In this document: one piece after another, positions 44,701-54,000 of the stretch
Layout of the letters: each line of letters starts with the position of its first letter
Position numbering within the stretch: position 1 is the stretch's first letter
NCBI GenBank assembly: GCA_002633005.1
Contig: NMRA01000025.1
Coordinates: 1,354,390 to 1,418,389 of the forward strand
DNA from: Phoronis australis
Taxonomy: Eukaryota > Phoronida > Phoronidae
DNA length: 64,000 nt
Direction: 5' to 3'
Program-made: the position numbers and the translations under genes
The notes under the pieces: model-generated
Seen by the model: the letters and a program-made list of their open reading frames with translations, nothing else
What the model was told of the DNA's origin: nothing
The model's database searches: none

Positions 44701-46995
44701 TTTTATGTCATCTAGAGTAACTGTAAGCACTGTAGTTGACTTGTGTGGTCATACTTCGTGCATTTCCGTCTAAAAGAAACGTTCACGACTTTAGGGCCTC
44801 ATTCAAACACCGGCAATATCAGCAACAGTTTTAAAACTCTGCTTACGGATACAAACAAGGACTAAGATTGTCAAAACACGTATATATTTGTGAAGGCTGA
44901 TATATGTCCATGACATCACATGAGCAGTTGAAAACGGGCACTGGGTAGTATGACAATCAACTGCTTATTTAGGCAATGACAATCGCCTCTGTTGGCCCGA
45001 AGCAGAGGCGATGCAGAGGCTATAGGCGCTCTGTACGCCGGAAGCTTTTCGGCGAATTATGCCTCGCACCGACTAAACCATCAAAGTCACGTTTTTATAA
45101 ATTCCTTTTGCGCATAGAGGAACACCTTAGGAGGTTGTCGATGTGTTTACTTCCTTCCAACTCAAACAAATACTCCCGTTATGAAACTTTTTCTTCGAGC
45201 AGTCCCTATTTCAGTTCGCAAAATCGTGAAATCAACTTTTTCATTTTTTTAATCAGGCCGAAGATCAGAAGTTGCGGACCTAACGGCGAACTTTGAAAGC
45301 TGAAGATCCCGCCCTTCGCATACGTGCTGCCGGGAACCAGCCGTGCATTTGCCGTGTTGTTAAATGTGTGCACAAAGACTATTAAATGTCATATCAACAG
45401 CATTTATTTTTATCAAATACAAACAATGATTCATTGAAATACAATCAGTTTCAAGTAACGCCAATTAAAGACAAGTATAAGTGGTGGCATTTTGGAAACG
45501 AACATTTGACTGACAAGACCGCAATGGCTCACCTTTGGCCTATTTAAAGATTGAGGTCATGAATTGGAGCGTGCGCAGTATAAAAATGGTGAGTTCACGA
45601 TTTTGGGAACTGAAATAGGGACTGCTCGAAGAAAAAGTTTCATAATGGGAGTATTTGTTCGAGTTGGAAGGAATTAAACACATCGACAACCTCCTAAGGT
45701 GTTCCTCTATGCGCAAAAGGTATTTGTAACAACGTGACTTTGATGGTTTAGTCGGTGCGAGGCATAATTCGCCGAAAAGCTTCCGGCGTACAGAGCGCCT
45801 ATAGCCTCTACATCGCCTCTGCTTCGGGCCAACAGAGGCGATGGTCATTGCCTACTGAGGGCGTTGATGTGTTTAATTCCTTCCAACTCGAACAAATACT
45901 CCCGTTATGAAACTTTTTCTTCGAGCAGTCCCTATTTCAGTTCCCAAAATCGTGAACTCAACTTTTTTATACTGCGCACGCTCCAATTCATGACCTCAAT
46001 CTTTAAATAGGCCAAAGGTGAGCCATTGCGGTCTTGGCAGTCAAATGTTCGTTTCCAAAATGCCACCACTTATACTTGTCTTTAATTGGCGTTACTTGAA
46101 ACTGATTGTATTTCAATGAATCATTGTTTGTATTTGATAAAAACAAATGCTGTTGATATGACATTTAATAGTCTTTTTGCACATATTTGACATTTTAATG
46201 TTTAACAACACGGCAAATGCACGACTGGTTCCCGGCAGCACGTACGCGAAGGGCGGGAACTTCAGCTTTCAAAGTTCGCCGGTAGGTCCGCAACTTCTGA
46301 CCTTCGGCCTGGTTAAAAAAAAATGAAAAAGTTGAGTTCACGATTTTGGGAACTGAAATCGAGACTGCTCGAAGAAAAAGTTTCATAACGGGAGTATTTG
46401 TTCGAGTTGGAAGTAATTAAACACATCGACAACCTCGTAAGCCGTAAGGTGTCCCTCTATGCGCAAAAGGTATTTATAACAACGTGACTTTGATGGTTTA
46501 GTCGGTGCGAGGCATAATTCGCCGAAAAGCTTCCGGCGTACAGAGCGCCTATAGCCTCTACATCGCCTCTGCTTCGGGCCAACAGAGGCGATGGTCATTG
46601 CCTACCTCCTCAGGTGTTCCTCTATGCGCAAAAGGTATTTATAAAAACGTGACTTTGATGGTTTAGTCGGTGCAAGGCATAATTCGCCGAAAAGCTTCCG
46701 GCGTACAGAGCGCCTATAGCCTCTGCATCGCCTCTGCTTCCGAACCAACAGAGGCGATGGTCATTGCCTACTGCTTATTATGCTTATATTCACGACTTTA
46801 GGTCACCAGTGTAAACATCCCTGCTGATTGCATGAACAGGTCTGAGCCAACTAGAAAAGAAATACAGTAAAAGTGCACGTAAGGGACGATCAACGTAAAT
46901 ATGATAACGAGAAACTGCGAATTCGAACCAAATAACAACAAACAAACTCCAGACTGAGAAAAGTATAGTATTACATACTTCTTGGTGGCCGCCAT
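35206..46995 (-). CDS. NSRP1: Nuclear speckle splicing regulatory protein 1 (CCDC55) orthologue, seven exons
   Basis: The coding exons, on the minus strand in transcript order, are 46995-46979, 43307-43217, 41511-41443, 40018-39890, 39297-39090, 37748-37601 and 35776-35206. They total 1233 nt (410 aa plus stop), and all seven have GT-AG borders with matching phases. The protein starts MAATKKYGLIIPAGK, followed by LQKLSVFGDDSDE. The conserved NSRP1 N-terminal domain (DUF2040 type) follows, with PTVYEYDSIYDDIQAKKE, PKYIAGLLKAAEKRKKE, KEAFVTSAYKKKMQE and DVTKQSDMSGFYRHILDQ; the charged helical segments suggest coiled coil. The C-terminal 190 residues are Ser-, Lys- and acid-rich, ending FARRNVGETLNDARARFLARKQ. 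In vertebrates NSRP1 is a nuclear speckle protein that alters alternative splicing; the same role is inferred here. It is shorter than the human protein (about 560 aa), mainly in the RS/charged tail. An in-frame ATG at 47052 is possible, but homology favours 46995. Confidence 0.95.
36290..37530. repeat. Diverged tandem-like repeat array inside NSRP1 intron 6
   Basis: Blocks such as 'gccaaatttc-caaagatcc-tcaa--ggttaaggagatacag', 'aaaactgccactagg-a-ca' and 'gatccatccaa' recur around 36420-36550, 36900-37060, 37090-37170 and 37350-37500. Units of roughly 250-300 bp can be followed but are badly decayed. No exon was found in this intron beyond the two bordering ones. Confidence 0.5.
37601..37748 (-). 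CDS. NSRP1: NSRP1 exon 6
   Basis: The acceptor 'tcttgtccctttag' is just above 37748 and the donor GTAAGT just below 37601. It encodes DVTKQSDMSGFYRHILDQ, the most conserved signature of the family, then a variable linker. Confidence 0.96.
39090..39297 (-). CDS. NSRP1: NSRP1 exon 5
   Basis: It begins PKYIAGLLKAAEKRKKE and ends RREAELE. The donor is GTCAGA after AAG, and the phase matches exon 6. The strongly charged sequence is predicted helical and probably coiled coil. Confidence 0.96.
39890..40018 (-). CDS. NSRP1: NSRP1 exon 4
   Basis: 43 codons, TQLEVAKALSDDPTVYEYDS through KKEVDKK. The acceptor 'ctcattgcag' and donor GTAAAT are as expected, both in phase 0. The VYEYDSIYD motif is a family hallmark. 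Confidence 0.96.
40235..40340. repeat. Degenerate (CTGTA)n pentanucleotide repeat in NSRP1 intron 3
   Basis: Runs such as tgtactgtactgtactgaac recur, with an internal palindrome ggtaccataccgtac. Simple-sequence expansion; no coding content. Confidence 0.7.
41443..41511 (-). CDS. NSRP1: NSRP1 exon 3
   Basis: 23 codons, EDGASLVNKSLSSQAKKTAL then RKQ. The acceptor 'ttattgtag' and donor GTTGTG flank a phase-0 exon. It is short and would be missed by simple frame searches, but it fits between exons 2 and 4 without altering frame. Confidence 0.9.
41861..42275. repeat. 38-bp tandem repeat, about 11 units, in NSRP1 intron 2
   Basis: The unit is ttcattataagaacacagtc plus atgtcctttcaacaaata (38 bp). 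Central units are nearly identical; outer units are more diverged. Changes are concentrated at the tc-a-gtcc site and at caacaAatatt / caacaTatatt, and the last two units are truncated. There are no unique spacers, so it is not a CRISPR array. Confidence 0.95.
42420..43010 (+). mobile_element. Non-LTR retrotransposon (LINE) remnant, C-terminal end of ORF2
   Basis: The plus strand carries a decayed frame whose second part has the zinc-binding pattern C-x2-C-x8-H-x4-H-C, starting at 42653, followed by a SFW-type tryptophan. This is the layout of the zf-RVT region after the reverse transcriptase in LINE ORF2 proteins. The frame is interrupted by in-frame stops near 42632 and 42782, and the reverse transcriptase and endonuclease parts are absent. 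It sits antisense in NSRP1 intron 2. A 5'-truncated dead copy is the natural explanation. Confidence 0.75.
43217..43307 (-). CDS. NSRP1: NSRP1 exon 2
   Basis: It encodes YGLIIPAGKSSGVQKKPLQK then LSVFGDDSDE. The acceptor 'acactttttcag' and donor GAG|GTAAGA are strong. The first base completes a lysine codon begun in exon 1. Confidence 0.95.
44223..44796. mobile_element. MITE-like element with perfect 16-bp terminal inverted repeats
   Basis: The left end ccctaaagtcgtgaac (44223-44238) and right end gttcacgactttaggg (44781-44796) are perfect reverse complements. The 574-bp interior has no transposase-like frame. A partial terminus, ttcacgactttagg, recurs at about 46789-46802, just after the foldback composite. 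It lies in NSRP1 intron 1. No clear target-site duplication was found. Confidence 0.65.
44961..44969. repeat. 9-bp target-site duplication, left copy
   Basis: CTGCTTATT directly precedes the TAGGCAATGAC terminus of the foldback composite. The identical 9-mer follows its other end at 46771-46779. Confidence 0.85.
44970..46770. mobile_element. Composite foldback transposable element (Mutator/FB-like) in NSRP1 intron 1
   Basis: The 1801-bp insertion begins TAGGCAATGAC and ends GTCATTGCCTA, flanked on both sides by CTGCTTATT. It is built of three parts. The first, 44970-45854, is a complete unit with inverted arms of about 270 bp (44970-45242 and 45584-45854) around a unique core. The second, 45862-46604, has the same core in the opposite orientation, with a shortened left arm. 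The third, 46605-46770, is a further right-arm end. Long inverted arms together with a 9-bp duplication are the marks of Mutator-like and Drosophila FB-type foldback elements. It carries no transposase, and the 70-106 codon frames in the arms repeat only because the arms do. It must be mobilised in trans if it is active. Confidence 0.88.
46771..46779. repeat. 9-bp target-site duplication, right copy
   Basis: CTGCTTATT follows the GTCATTGCCTA terminus and is identical to 44961-44969. That both outer ends share one duplication implies the whole composite moved, or expanded, as a single insertion. Confidence 0.85.
46979..46995 (-). CDS. NSRP1: NSRP1 exon 1, coding part
   Basis: ATGGCGGCCACCAAGAA is followed by the donor GTATGT at 46978-46973. 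It joins exon 2 to give MAATKKYGL, matching the family N-terminus. The frame is open upstream to another ATG at 47052, but conservation starts here. Confidence 0.88.
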
Positions 46996-46998
46996 ATT
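46988..46998 (-). promoter_or_regulatory. YY1-type motif overlapping the NSRP1 start codon
   Basis: The minus strand reads AATATGGCGGC, a match to the YY1 consensus AANATGGCGGC. It overlaps the initiating ATG, as in many housekeeping genes with short 5' leaders. This supports 46995 as the translation start and suggests transcription begins close upstream. Confidence 0.5.
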
Positions 46999-47122
46999 GA
47001 ATGGTTTTTGCGCCACCTCTCGATAAAATTCAATGGTTTTCAAATGACTCATGGTGACGCTAGCAGAAACCGTCTTTGGTGACAGTGTTCAAAATGACTC
47101 ATGGTGACAGTGTTCAGTGCCC

Positions 47123-47530
47123 GGTTGCAAGAAACAGTCCCAAATAGAAACACAACTAACTTCCCTGAATCTACTGCGTGCTTGTGGGTCTCTGAAAACG
47201 CCTGATTGTCCTGTCTTTCTGTTCGAGTCTCGTTACTACAATTAATGTTTGGCTTTAATACACATCGAGAGTAACCTTAACGTCACGTAATTTCTCAATA
47301 TCCATTGAAAATAAGTTGGAATCTTTTCATGCAACGCCCCTAATTAAAGGAGTTAGTCTGAATTAGCCTAAGGGGTCAGTTTTTATTTATATCATTTTAA
47401 AAAATGCTATCATAGTTAAAGAATAGCTCGCAATAAAGACAAATGTGCCAGTCCTAAAGATTGAAAAACATACGAAAAAAAAGTTTAAAGAACTTACTTG
47501 AGTCCCTATTTGTGACTGCTTCATGCAACC
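47123..47530. mobile_element. MITE-like element, family B copy 1
   Basis: The left end ggttgcaagaaacagtccca and the right end, whose reverse complement is ggttgcatgaagcagtcaca, form imperfect terminal inverted repeats that extend over roughly 40 bp (including ttgagtccctattt). A second copy of similar size is at 49571-49982. No coding frame is present. Confidence 0.7.
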
Positions 47531-48139
47531 ATAGATATTAGTATCTATAGTCTATGATGCAACTGGGTAGTGGATTTCCGGCAAAATGTATTCACAATTC
47601 AAAAGTGTCCATTGTTTGTTCGATTAGGAACAACATTTTTTGGTTTAAATTCATAAATATTTGATTAAAAAATAATGTTAAAACATCTTTAAAGCAAGTG
47701 TTTAGCTGAATCAGGGCTACTACTGAAAAACGAAAACCGACGATTGGGCCTTCAAATTGTTCTCATAATATTCCTTACGATGATAGGATTTCACTCCTTT
47801 TACAATTTAAGCCACATGTAACGAAGGTCGCGTACACGCATTCGAATTTTATGAAGGCGTATGTGCATTCAAATTTTAGGCCGGGTTGGCGAACCACAAT
47901 TAAAACTCATTTCTTGTCGGAGTCCTCGCACAGTTTCGATGGTGTCTCATTGGTAACGAAAGGGATTTCCACGTCAAAGAATATTACGAGACCCGTTCTA
48001 TGACTGAGAGAAACTGAAAGGCGCAATTCGATTTTCGTTTTAGTCAGCTAACCAGGGTGAAATACTAAAGGACTCATAGCGGATATGACGTGGCGTGGGC
48101 AGACTTTGGCCAAACCGAGAAGGCGCTGTAAGAGGCACT

Positions 48140-48215
48140 CCAGCCTCGCTGGTTCCCAACGTGCCTAACCAGCTGGCTACTGACTAGCTAGCGGCACGCA
48201 AGGAACCAGCCAGGC
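48140..48215. repeat. Hairpin-forming palindrome
   Basis: gctggttcccaacgtgcc pairs with ggcacgcaaggaaccagc around a short loop rich in agctagc-type self-complementary bases. No coding context. Confidence 0.6.
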
Positions 48216-48473
48216 ACTCGAGCGAGACGGTCTGAGCGATACCTTATGTGCCTTACTTGTACATGGCAGGTTAGAACAACAAGCGAATGTCACCCATCAA
48301 CAGACACAGTGAAATACGGTTCATTAAAAATCTTACTCAGAACAATCAATGTAGCAGAGATGTTGTAGAGCCGGGAAAGAGAATCGTAATAATTAAATAT
48401 TTTGTATGTTTTCATTATATTGTATTTTCATTGAAGTCCATTTCCGCTTCTACATATAAATGAAACGACAAAA

Positions 48474-48650
48474 CAAAAAATAGCACGATATCATGGAACG
48501 CAAGTACGATTTATTGTCTATCATTGCGATCGAACAGAGTAATATATAAACGGACGAAGAAACGACGAAACCTTGAAAAAATAGCACGATATTATGGAAC
48601 GTTGAGTGCGATTTCTTGTCATTCATTGAGATCGAAACATTTTAAAGTAG
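48474..48650. repeat. Short direct duplication (about 110-bp period)
   Basis: The block aatagcacgatatcatggaa, then 'cg--agt-cgattt-ttgtc-atcattg-gatcgaac', occurs at about 48480-48535 and again at about 48591-48640. Local duplication only. Confidence 0.7.
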
Positions 48651-49570
48651 GCCTACAGAGTAACATAGAAACTGAGGCTTTTCCCTCCATGGGAGTACCC
48701 CGTCTCTGGAGAATATGTGATGCAAAAAACGGGAGGGTAATGACGGCTTACAAAATCGTTGTCCTAGACAGGGCCACGCAGTGGTAGTTGACAAACGTTT
48801 TCTTACACTCAGTATTTCTCCATGTTACATGTTTCGTTGTTTTTCTTTTCTCGGCTGTACTTGACCCTATAGTAGACCTATAAGCTTTTCGCTGCAAGGT
48901 TGCTTGCTAACTCATATAACTTCACCACCATTTTCCGAAAAATACCCCACGTAAAATGTGGTCAACGAATCCATCCAATGATGTAAGAAGAAAAGTACGG
49001 ATCGCTTCTTACTTTGAACTTGGTCTGAACAAATAGCAAATTGTCGTTCTTACAAAATCCTGAACTCAACTCCAATTCGACTGGGGATAGTTGTAAAACC
49101 AACGGTACCAATCTAAAGTTGCTTTTATTAAGGACGGTGGGTTTATAGTCGCCTTCAGCTTGTTCAAGTTATCTGTGTCACTATAGTAATCCTAATTGCA
49201 TCAAGTAGGCTACAACTTGCCAGTTTTAACGAAACCCAGAGCAACAAAGAAACCAGTTTCTCACAGTTAATTAAAGAGGAGGGCCGGGCTTTAAGGTGGC
49301 CAACCCGGGTAGATATGATCCAAATCAGCCCACATGCCTAGTCCGCCAGCCTGCGTTGGAAACGGTCTCCGGTTATATGTAACCCACCACTTTTGATGCG
49401 TTATTAAATGAGTTAATCCATATTACCTAACACGTACAGTAACCTGGGCCCAATTGTATAACAGCAATGACGTTGCATTATCACGCGCCAAGTTGTACTT
49501 TGAATAATACACCTGAGGCCACGTTACAATCAAAGTTATTCGGCGTAAAATTTTGAAGTGTTTTATGGCC
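48651..49570. other. Intergenic stretch with nothing recognised
   Basis: No exon, RNA gene or structured repeat could be supported on either strand between the short duplication and the second family-B MITE. Confidence 0.4.
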
Positions 49571-49982
49571 GGTAGCATGAAACAGTCACAAATAAGGACT
49601 CAACTAAGGTTCAGAAGTATTTATGCATATTTGTGTCTTCATGGACTCACAGATGCAATATTTTTCTATCATTTCATCTTTATTATGAGCTCCTTTGATT
49701 AATGACATTTTCTGATAATATAACTTAAAACTGTGCCCAGAGTTCATTGAAAACAAACAGGGACTCAATCCTTAAATAGGGGATGTTGCATGAAAAGATC
49801 CCTTCGACAACATTGACAATTCAGCGTAGAGTTTACTCTCGATTTGTATCAAAGTCAAAGTTGAGTTAGTAATGAAACTAAAACAATACCAGAAAGGCCA
49901 ATCGATATTTTCACAAGTCCAAAAATACACAGTAAATTTAAAGAACTTAGTTGAGTCCCTATTTGGGACTGTTTCATGTAAT
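49571..49982. mobile_element. MITE-like element, family B copy 2
   Basis: It opens tagcatgaaacagtcacaaa and closes with ttgagtccctatttgggact, gtttcatg, forming inverted ends like those of 47123-47530. The internal segment atgttgcatgaaaagatc is inverted relative to the matching atcttttcatgcaacg of copy 1, so either the interior or the whole element is flipped. Confidence 0.7.
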
Positions 49983-50063
49983 CGGGGAATGCAACCCAGA
50001 CCTGGTATACTAGGAATGGATGCTGTTCTAAAGTACGTATATCCCCACAAAATGCTGTCAAGT

Positions 50064-50194
50064 GGATTNGGGGGGGCTATAACCACATCACTTTTTCAGT
50101 GCTACATCGATCGCCCATGGTCTGTGGGCGCTGCCCAACAGGGTAGTTGGTGGCTATAGGGGCCTTCCACTTTTATAGTGCTGCGCCGCCCATG
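50064..50194. repeat. Palindromic-ended G/C-rich dispersed repeat, copy 2
   Basis: Contains a G tract with an N at 50070, then cactttttcagtgctac, gcccatggtctgtgggcgct and the closing tagtgctgcgccgcccatg. It has the same half-unit order as 33601-33756. Confidence 0.75.
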
Positions 50195-50526
50195 AAATTA
50201 CGACAGTTTGGGCTTAGAGGGTCTCAACAAACTGTCACAGTTTGAAGATTGTGACAGTGTTAGGATTTGTGATAGTTTGTGGTCTAACAATGCTCTATGA
50301 GACCGCTTAAAGTGGCATGGACCGCGAAAACTCGTGAAAAATACGTTTTAAACGATCCCTAACCAAAGTACCTTCCTTCAACCTTTACTAAAAACTTATT
50401 CAGTTCCCCCTGAGAAGGAATTTCCAGAAAAAATGACCCAATTCATGGTTTTTGAAAGAAGTACGAAGAAAAGCTTGTATGGTAACCACCTATACCTGCC
50501 TATCTTCCTTTCACTTATTATAAATG

Positions 50527-50538
50527 CGCGCATGCGCA
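50527..50538. promoter_or_regulatory. Perfect NRF-1 binding motif
   Basis: CGCGCATGCGCA matches the palindromic NRF-1 consensus YGCGCAYGCGCR at all 12 positions. It lies 257 bp before the ATG at 50795, a normal promoter position, in an otherwise AT-rich region. This is the best evidence that a gene starts here. Confidence 0.6.
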
Positions 50539-50794
50539 CAGTCATTCGACAAACGAACAGCTGATTCAGTGTCAAGAGTGTTGTCGGAGTGAATACTTTG
50601 CCACCCATTGCTTTATACCTCGTGCCGTGTATTTTGTGCCTACCTCTACGATTCTTCATGATTGGACCATTACTTGAGATTTGATCATGCTGATCTGCAG
50701 TGGACTATTATTCATTTACATGTACACTATGTGTCAGAGAACGGTGTTGCGCTAATAATCACTGACGCAGTTTTGCAAGACAATACGAGACAAT

Positions 50795-51007
50795 ATGTCG
50801 GTCAGTGGAAAGCTGGGCAAGAAAATGGGGCGTTCGTCTAAGCTAACCGACTCAGTTAGAAAGAAAAAAAGGCAAGTCTTGCAGATGAAAGTTAATAAAC
50901 GACGCATTTATCTGGGTACGGAGCACTGCCGCTGGGAATCTCTAACAGAAGTGAGCTATCCGTCACTAATTCCGAGCTGGCCAAACGATAGCTTTGTCAT
51001 GCGTACG
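50795..51007 (+). CDS. Unrecognised plus-strand gene, exon 1
   Basis: 71 codons starting MSVSGKLGKKMGRSSKLTDS, ending with ACG before GTAAGT at 51008. An earlier GTGAGC at 50951 is an alternative donor. Rich in Lys/Arg near the start. Phase 0 at the donor. Confidence 0.55.
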
Positions 51008-54000
51008 GTAAGTACTTGTTCGGTCCTGCATACTTCGGTAGTTACCGGGACATTGCACGGCCCCAGCTTATTAAAATCACCTCGATCTAATAAAGTAATG
51101 GTCCGAGAACTCACTGAGAAAGTGAAGAGTGTGAAAGTTAAACTGTCAGACATAAAATTCACCGAGTTGCATTGTCTGTTGACATTTAGCTAAGCGGCTA
51201 AGCCTATACTTGTGGCTAAACCTATGACCTACTTATATTGACGACTTGTTGTTTGCAGTTGATAATTCTTGAAACACTAAGAGAAATTGCAAAGCATTAT
51301 TACTTTGAGATAGTACCACCGTCTCAACTGACTGTAGTAGAGATGGCAGTTGTCCAATAGGCCCTCCACCAGTTGGAAGTTTTTTGGCGAATTGTGCCAC
51401 ATTGATTAAACCATCGAAGTCCTGTTGCTGCAACGAACTTTTGCAGATAAGAGGATACCTTAGGGGAATGGTAATGTCTTAAACTCTTCCCAGCTCGGTC
51501 AAATACGAACGAGCATTAGGAGTCGATTTTCTGTCCTTCGTTACGGTAACAAAATCATGGACTGACCATAAAATTTCGGGAAACTGGCCCAATTCTGTAT
51601 TGATTGAATCGTTGCTGTAGTGTTTTGAAATCACATTGAGATCGACCTCCATGACGGATTAAATCAATCATTAAAGCACTACACTGGTGATCACCAGAGT
51701 GTGCTAGTGCTTGAAACTTGGCCGCAAGGATTGTGCCACTCATACCTGTGCAAAATGATATTGTAGATGAACAAAGAAACGAATCAGATAGAAATCTTGA
51801 TTACCAAAGTATTTATTCAAGTTGGAAGGAATTAAAGACATCGACAGCCTCCTAAGGTGACCATGTCTATGTTATAAAGGTACTTAAGGCAGCATGACTT
51901 TGATGGTTTAGTTTGTGCAAGGTACGAGTTGCCAAAAGGCTTCTTGCTGCCCCTGGAACCCCCTGTGCTACCAGTTATGGCCCAATTCAGACAGCAATTC
52001 TGTTTTAGTGGCAAGCTGTGCATTTTGCCAGATTGAGTACTTGCAAAGTAGGAACAAAGTCATGTCTCATGGATTTGTAGCCTTGTTATCTTGTTGTACC
52101 TTATTTGCAGACCTATGTGTATTGACATTAAGTGGTATTATAATCAGAGATCAAGAGGCCTACCTTCTTCAAAGATATTATGCGAGATTTGGAAGAAAAT
52201 CCACTGCTAAAACCCCATTAATCAAAATTTCGCTGCCCTACAAAGGTTAACAAAGTAAAAGGCTAAGCACAAATGTTCGTTGATCAATTTTCAAAATTCA
52301 AAAATACATTAACTGAGGATAATTTTTGGTAACAAATTCCAATTCGCAACAAGAAATTTAGTAATGAATTGCACTCGCATTTTTTGTGATGGTTATTCAT
52401 TTAGTTTGGTTGTTATTATGGCGGCGAATTGTACCACCTGTATGCTTGGACATCTGTACCTGTAGTTAATAACTAGGTTATTGTAATTTCATTTTTGCAC
52501 TGTAGGTATGAAGTGGCACAAAGTGAAAGATTTTCAACAATGTCTAGACAAGTGTCCACAGAGTCAGAACCTAAAGCCGTATCAGCAACACCTGCAACTC
52601 CCCAGTTTGTTCAAAGGTATTCTAGAAATTATTTTTTCAGTGAAAGCATATTGTCTACATCTTCACCTACTAGTATTTGTGTCTACGACGAGGGTTACTA
52701 ATTTATATCAAATCATTCCAGCTTGCCATTGTTAGAAATATTACTGAGCTTGCACTCATTAAGCCTTGGGATGTCAAGAGTGAAAATGTAAAAGCCGTAG
52801 TCTTATTTGACCATGTCTCTCACAATTATGAGCTTCTAAACTGTACCAATTGAAATATCCCTGTTTAACGAGAACAAGGCAATCAAACATGCAAACTTCG
52901 ATTCATATGTACTAACCATTATTCATAATAACAGTTGAATCGTAGATACAAACCATATCAAATGTATGAACAAAAATTCATGCATGTAAACCAACTTGAA
53001 AGAAACAGATAAAACAAAAAACAGGGGTATGAAGTAATATCACATAATTACGTAAGCATTTTCTAGTGATGGTGGTCATCATTCGTTTTCCCAAGGAGTC
53101 TAGCACTAAGCAAAATGGCAACATAAAATGTATCTGTAGAAGAACTATGTTCTTACATGTTATTTGTATATCTGATTAGTTATTTTGTGTGCATGACTGT
53201 CCGTCTGTACACATCATGCTGTGGTTCGTATGTATAAATGAAGCGTTCTTCCAAATGATGCAGTGTTTTGTGCATATGACTCAAAGTCTGTACGTATGAC
53301 TGCCTGGCACCCTCAATTAGTTGCTGACAAATGTTGAACTGGTGGTAACTTTCTTTATCACCTAAATGTGATTATGGCAATGGTATGTTTTCAGTGGGCT
53401 TGAGCTTTCTGGAATCGATGCAATTGATTCTGTCTGTGACAACGAAGCCTTGATGTTTGTATCCAGGCCATTCATTACAAAGGTGATTTGAAAGTACTGG
53501 AGTCTGTTCCAAGAAATTGACAAGATCATTTTTGACTTAAGTCTGAGATTTGTCTTTAACTTCCAAACTTTGAAACTTCCAATTTTGGTAAGTTAAGACA
53601 AAACTTATGTCAAACACTTTCTTGGATTTCTTGAATTGGTTTTGAGACAAATTTAACTTTATTTTAAAATTTACTAAAAGTTGAAAATTGTCTTAGCTAA
53701 GTCTGTTCTGTTGGAACAGGCCCCTGATCTTTAAAATTTGAGAGAACTAGTCAGTGCTCATGAATTATCTTGACAACAAACTATTTAGTGTTCTAACTGA
53801 TGATTGAATTGTGAAATATTTTGTGCATATATTTTGCATGGTGTATTCCAATAAAATGGATTTTTCTACATGTCTGGTATGGTCAGGATTGGTGTGCACA
53901 GGTTTCTCTTCTAAGCATTGACTGAATTTTGCATACTCTGTTTACATGCACTGTATATATTTGTGATTTGCAAAGATGTAACTAAAACTAAATACATCAA

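Noticed and set aside
44976-46598. Recurrent frame beginning [20 protein letters not shown], in several copies
   Set aside because: It lies in the inverted arms of the foldback element and repeats because the arms do. It spans the terminal repeat and has no transposase features.
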